From the NCBI GenBank assembly GCA_900540305.1, contig UQFL01000071.1, positions 1 to 8,463 on the forward strand: 8,463 bases of DNA, written 5' to 3'. The notes beneath the pieces are model-generated. The model saw nothing but the letters and a program-made list of their open reading frames with translations, was not told the origin of the DNA and did no database searches. The stretch is from an uncultured Oscillospiraceae bacterium. GTDB lineage: Bacteria; Bacillota; Clostridia; Oscillospirales; Acutalibacteraceae. Shown here piece by piece: positions 6,039 to 8,463 of this stretch. Made by a program: the position numbers and the translations under genes. Each line of letters begins with the position of its first letter. Positions within the stretch are counted from its first letter, which is position 1.

Positions 6039-6070
6039 AAAAAATCAGTTAGCTTTGACTAATTTTTTTT
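6039..6070 (-). terminator. Possible AT-rich terminator of the darA-holB-ricT operon
   Basis: On the minus strand AATTAGT (6064-6058) pairs with ACTGATT (6049-6043) around an 8-nt loop, with one G-U pair. Flanking A8 and T6 runs can extend the stem or serve as the U-tract (6044-6039). The position, about 55 bases after the ricT stop and directly before the ferredoxin promoter, fits a terminator, but the stem is weak in GC. Confidence 0.4.
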
Positions 6071-6123
6071 AGGCAAGACAAACATCATACCTATTATTTT
6101 AACCGATAGCGTGATAGCAGTAC

Positions 6124-6969
6124 TTACTGTTCACTTTTTTTACTGCTTTTACCCGGAGTTTTTACAACAACGCACTCATCCCTGTTAACAACAACGGGAG
6201 CGGCGCCCTCCGCTGAGCTTTCAAGCATAACTTTAAGTTTACCTGTCAACAAGGCAACATCAACAACGGTGCCCCTGCCCTCTCTGCAATCAACAACACT
6301 TCCCTTTTTGGGAGTGATTTTCTGAAGATATTCATATGAATTTTGCTCATACTGAAGGCAGCACATAAGTCTGCCGCAAGTGCCGCTGATTTTACCGGGA
6401 GAAAGGCTCAGCCCCTGTTCCTTAGCCATTTTGATTGATACTGAATGGAAGTCGCCGAGGAATGTTGAACAGCAGAAAGGTCTGCCGCAGATTCCGAGAC
6501 CGCCAATCATTTTGGCTTCATCACGAACACCTATCTGGCGAAGCTCAATTCTTTTATGGAAAGCGGACGCAAGATCCTTAACAAGCTCTCTAAAATCTAT
6601 TCTGCCGTCAGCGGTGAAATAGAAAATAATTTTAGAGCCGTCAAAAGCATATTCAACCTCAGAAAGGCTCATATCAAGATTATGCTCTTCTATTTTTTTG
6701 AGGCAGATTTCATACGCCTCTTTTTCTTTTTTCTTATTGCTTTCAAGAATTTTTATATCCTCGTCAGTAGCAATTCTCAAAACTGATTTGAGCGGTGAAA
6801 CAATACTTTCATCATCAACAGTCTTATTGCCTGAAGCCGCAACTGCACATTCGATACCCCTTGCGGTTTCAACAACAACATACTGCCCCGCCTTTACAGT
6901 TAAGCCGTTTGGTGAAAAGTAATATATTTTTCCCGAATCCTTAAAACGGACGGAAACTATTTCTGTCAT
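6124..6969 (-). CDS. ricT: RicT (YaaT), PSP1-domain cofactor of RNase Y
   Basis: This 281-residue cytoplasmic protein fits RicT/YaaT. In B. subtilis RicT joins RicA and RicF in the Fe-S-containing Y-complex that directs RNase Y mRNA processing and affects sporulation, competence and biofilm formation. The N-terminal part (1-60) holds GQYVVVETARGIECAVA. The PSP1 core follows, with the hallmark GGLGICGRPFCCSTFLGDF (156-174) and SLSPGKISGTCGRLMCCLQY (188-207). Cys161, 166, 167, 198, 203 and 204 form the conserved cysteine set tied to cluster binding and complex assembly. The C-terminus is a Lys/Ser-rich tail. ATG at 6969 is preceded by AGGAGG (6979-6984) nine bases away, which overlaps the holB stop codon. 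It is third in the darA-holB-ricT operon. The neighbour yabA, which follows it in B. subtilis, is absent here. Confidence 0.95.
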   Translation of the reverse strand: MTEIVSVRFKDSGKIYYFSPNGLTVKAGQYVVVETARGIECAVAASGNKTVDDESIVSPLKSVLRIATDEDIKILESNKKKEKEAYEICLKKIEEHNLDMSLSEVEYAFDGSKIIFYFTADGRIDFRELVKDLASAFHKRIELRQIGVRDEAKMIGGLGICGRPFCCSTFLGDFHSVSIKMAKEQGLSLSPGKISGTCGRLMCCLQYEQNSYEYLQKITPKKGSVVDCREGRGTVVDVALLTGKLKVMLESSAEGAAPVVVNRDECVVVKTPGKSSKKSEQ

Positions 6970-6982
6970 TATGTATTTCCTC

Positions 6983-7960
6983 CTATCTGCCTGCCGCCTC
7001 TCGCAGTGTATAGCAGATTTTTGTTATCATCAATGCCGAATTGGCGTTTTTATTTGCCATTTCAAGAAGGCTCTGTGATGCGTTAAATAAATCAAAAAGC
7101 CTTTGCCTTGTGAATTTGCCCTTGAGCATTGAAACGGTATCGCTCTGCCCCGAAAGAGATGTGCCACCCGTAAGAGCATCACGAAAAACAGTTTTCAGCA
7201 TTTCAAGAACAGCCGCAACATCCTGCCTGCTTGAGCCGAGCGCACTTAGAGTTTTCAAAAGCTCATATTCATCATTTGCGGCGATACCTGCCGCAATATT
7301 GTTTACTATATCTGTTATCTTTTGAAGATAGCCGCCCTCAATACTAGCCATTGCTCTGCCGATATTGCCGCCTAATGCGCTTAAAGCATTATATGCAGTA
7401 TTATAATCTGTTTTAGGGTTTTGCGCAACAATATAATCAGCGCCCTGCGACGGAGTTACACCGTCAACAGTTACCGTAACGGCTCTTGAAAGGACTGTTT
7501 CAAGCATCATTGACCTGTTATTAACAGTGAGAATAAACACGGCATATGCCGGCGGTTCTTCAAGAACTTTTAAAAGAGCGTTTTGCGCATTTGCGTTCAT
7601 ACAGTGGGCATTAGCAAGAATATAAATCTTATACTCAGATTCATTAGGGCTCATATAAACATCTTTTATAACTTTTCTGACGATTTCTATATGAAACGAA
7701 TTTGCGCCGCCCGGAGCGGAATATTCGTAAATATCGGGATGTATACCCTTTTGAGCCTTTACGCACTGAGAACAACTGCCGCAAGGTTTTTCACCCTCTG
7801 CACGGCAAACAAGCGCACATGCAATATCCCTTGCAAGAGTGCGCTTACCTATACCTTCGTCCCCCTCAATAATTATTGCATGGGGAAGCCTTGAAGAATT
7901 TATTAAATCTGAAATTCTTTTTTTTACGGTTTCATTACCTAAAAAATTATTAAACTTCAT
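6983..7960 (-). CDS. holB: DNA polymerase III delta prime subunit (clamp loader)
   Basis: This 325-residue protein fits HolB, the delta prime stator of the clamp loader that opens the beta ring and places it on primed DNA. The N-terminal AAA+ domain starts FNNFLGNETVKKRI, LPHAIIIEGDEGIGKRT. Walker A GDEGIGKRT is at 33-41. The zinc module has Cys52, Cys60, Cys63 and Cys66 (PCGSCSQC). The degenerate Walker B lies in KIYILANAHCM, then ANAQNALLKVLEEPP (123-137). The usual SRC arginine-finger motif appears as S158-R159-A160, keeping the Arg but losing the Cys. The rest is the helical C-terminal collar domain. It begins nine bases after the darA stop with only a weak ribosome binding site (ACGAGA), so translational coupling to darA is likely. 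In B. subtilis yaaR lies between yaaQ and holB; it is missing here. Confidence 0.93.
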   Translation of the reverse strand: MKFNNFLGNETVKKRISDLINSSRLPHAIIIEGDEGIGKRTLARDIACALVCRAEGEKPCGSCSQCVKAQKGIHPDIYEYSAPGGANSFHIEIVRKVIKDVYMSPNESEYKIYILANAHCMNANAQNALLKVLEEPPAYAVFILTVNNRSMMLETVLSRAVTVTVDGVTPSQGADYIVAQNPKTDYNTAYNALSALGGNIGRAMASIEGGYLQKITDIVNNIAAGIAANDEYELLKTLSALGSSRQDVAAVLEMLKTVFRDALTGGTSLSGQSDTVSMLKGKFTRQRLFDLFNASQSLLEMANKNANSALMITKICYTLREAAGR

Positions 7961-7969
7961 TCTCGTGAT

Positions 7970-8293
7970 TTAAAACTTTCTGAACTCCTCAACATCAATC
8001 ACGAAAGCTACTCCGCCGTATTCCTCAACATCAACGGGCTGTTTTAAAAGTGTACCGTTCAAAGTGCTCTGAACGCCGTGCTGACGAACAATTCTTTTCG
8101 TTACAGCGCCTTGAAGAACTTTAAAAGCTTCTTCTACTCTATCGTCCTCAACACCGATAAAAAGGCTTGTGTGACCGCCTTCGAGAAAAACGCCCATTGT
8201 TGAAAGCTTTGTGGCTCGGAATTGTGCTTCGCCGAGTTTGTCGATTACATTTTCTACATCCTTATTGGACACTATTGAAATAATTAACTTCAT
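7970..8293 (-). CDS. darA: Cyclic-di-AMP receptor DarA/PstA (YaaQ), PII-like
   Basis: This 107-residue protein fits DarA/PstA (YaaQ), a trimeric PII-like protein that binds the second messenger c-di-AMP at subunit interfaces; its downstream target is not established. MKLIISIVSNKDVENVIDKL opens the ferredoxin-like fold, and FRATKLSTMGVFLEGGHTSLFIGVED (25-50) is the family's ligand-proximal B-loop region, keeping Arg26, Thr28, Phe36 and Leu37. Position 41, Asn in B. subtilis DarA, is His here, and position 35 is Val rather than Gly. PVDVEEYGGVAFVIDVEEF (86-104) matches the conserved PVEVEVGGATVFVLPVEQF end. AAGGAA (8299-8304) lies five bases before ATG. It is the first gene of the darA-holB-ricT operon. 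Family is near certain; c-di-AMP binding by this variant is inferred. Confidence 0.93.
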   Translation of the reverse strand: MKLIISIVSNKDVENVIDKLGEAQFRATKLSTMGVFLEGGHTSLFIGVEDDRVEEAFKVLQGAVTKRIVRQHGVQSTLNGTLLKQPVDVEEYGGVAFVIDVEEFRKF

Positions 8294-8307
8294 TATAATT
8301 CCTTACC

Positions 8308-8320
8308 TTTCCGACGGAAA
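8308..8320. repeat. 13-bp palindrome in the darA leader
   Basis: TTTCCG-A-CGGAAA is a perfect inverted repeat (6-bp arms, one central base) lying directly upstream of the darA ribosome binding site at 8299-8304. It falls in the predicted 5' leader, so it may be a protein-binding site. A one-base loop cannot close as drawn, so an RNA hairpin would be short. Function is unknown. Confidence 0.4.
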
Positions 8321-8335
8321 AATAAATTTCCAAAC

Positions 8336-8387
8336 ATAGCTTTAAAATAATACTGACCGCTACTTTAATATCTATTATAGCTTTAAA
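8336..8387. repeat. Two direct copies of ATAGCTTTAAA flanking the darA transcription start
   Basis: The 11-mer ATAGCTTTAAA occurs at 8336-8346 and 8377-8387, 41 bases apart start to start, about four helical turns. The second copy overlaps the predicted -10 box, the first lies in the leader. Such spacing suits a regulator binding cooperatively on one DNA face, but AT-rich DNA can give such repeats by chance. Confidence 0.4.
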
Positions 8388-8402
8388 GAGGAAAAATTTG
8401 AA
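8374..8402 (-). promoter_or_regulatory. Promoter of the darA-holB-ricT operon
   Basis: On the minus strand a consensus TATAAT (8379-8374) lies 17 bases downstream of TTCAAA (8402-8397, four of six). The predicted start near 8367 gives a leader of about 73 nt. The remaining 60 bases to the window end are AT-rich with no gene seen. Confidence 0.65.
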
Positions 8403-8415
8403 GTCATTTCAAATT
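8395..8415. repeat. Inverted repeat over the darA operon -35 region (possible operator)
   Basis: AATTTGAA (8395-8402) and TTCAAATT (8408-8415) form a perfect inverted repeat with 8-bp arms and a 5-base spacer (GTCAT). One arm covers the proposed -35 box. This is the geometry of a dimeric repressor or activator site. No regulator is identified. Confidence 0.45.
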
Positions 8416-8463
8416 ATTTTAAAATAAAATTAACAAATTGGATAAAAGTATATTCCTATTTGT

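Noticed and set aside
6045..6070. A plus-strand terminator (TTAG...CTAA followed by T8)
   Set aside because: No plus-strand gene ends near it; the same bases make more sense as a weak minus-strand terminator after ricT.
6380..6922. Plus-strand frames antisense to ricT
   Set aside because: They are overlapping shadows without ribosome binding sites or recognisable domains, opposite a clearly conserved gene.

Overview
The window is an AT-rich stretch of ordinary bacterial chromosome, most likely from an anaerobic low-GC Firmicute (Clostridia, perhaps the Ruminococcaceae/Oscillospiraceae). The main clues are a clostridial-type 57-residue 2[4Fe-4S] ferredoxin, the Firmicute darA(yaaQ)-holB-ricT(yaaT) cluster, a CarD-family regulator, and strong AGGAGG-type ribosome binding sites. 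The genus is inference. The first 48 bases are not genomic. They read as the tail of Illumina P7, an 8-base i7 index, and the Nextera Read 2 adapter ending in the Tn5 mosaic end, so genomic sequence starts at base 49.

Layout. Bases 116-619 (+) encode a CarD/CdnL-type RNA polymerase-binding protein. It converges on a minus-strand amino-acid ABC importer operon (3054 down to 680), and the two share a hairpin that can terminate in both directions. The importer is transcribed as substrate-binding lipoprotein, permease, ATPase. It has a clear sigma-A-type promoter at 3087-3115 and a terminator-like hairpin between the binding-protein and permease genes, an arrangement that would give more binding protein than membrane components. 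Divergent from it, bases 3182-5662 (+) hold a tightly packed trio: a GNAT acetyltransferase, a GH30-like glycoside hydrolase (ATGA overlap) and TrmO, the tRNA t6A37 methyltransferase (one-base gap), closed by a hairpin terminator.

Beyond a second, minus-oriented terminator lies a ferredoxin gene (5952-5779, -) with its own promoter. The right side is a minus-strand housekeeping operon: DarA (PII-like c-di-AMP receptor), HolB (clamp-loader delta prime) and RicT (RNase Y cofactor). It starts from a promoter near 8374-8402 that is embedded in inverted and direct repeats.

The most unusual item is the substrate-binding protein. Read against the canonical SBP_bac_3 order (for example E. coli GlnH), its segments are circularly permuted. 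The block that normally ends the protein (second hinge strand, last helices, YFG-type terminus) sits directly after the lipoprotein signal, and the normal start of the mature protein follows it. The protein then stops just where the second hinge crossing would begin. This should make each lobe contiguous in sequence and leave one covalent crossover instead of two. No mobile element, CRISPR array, tRNA or rRNA was seen.
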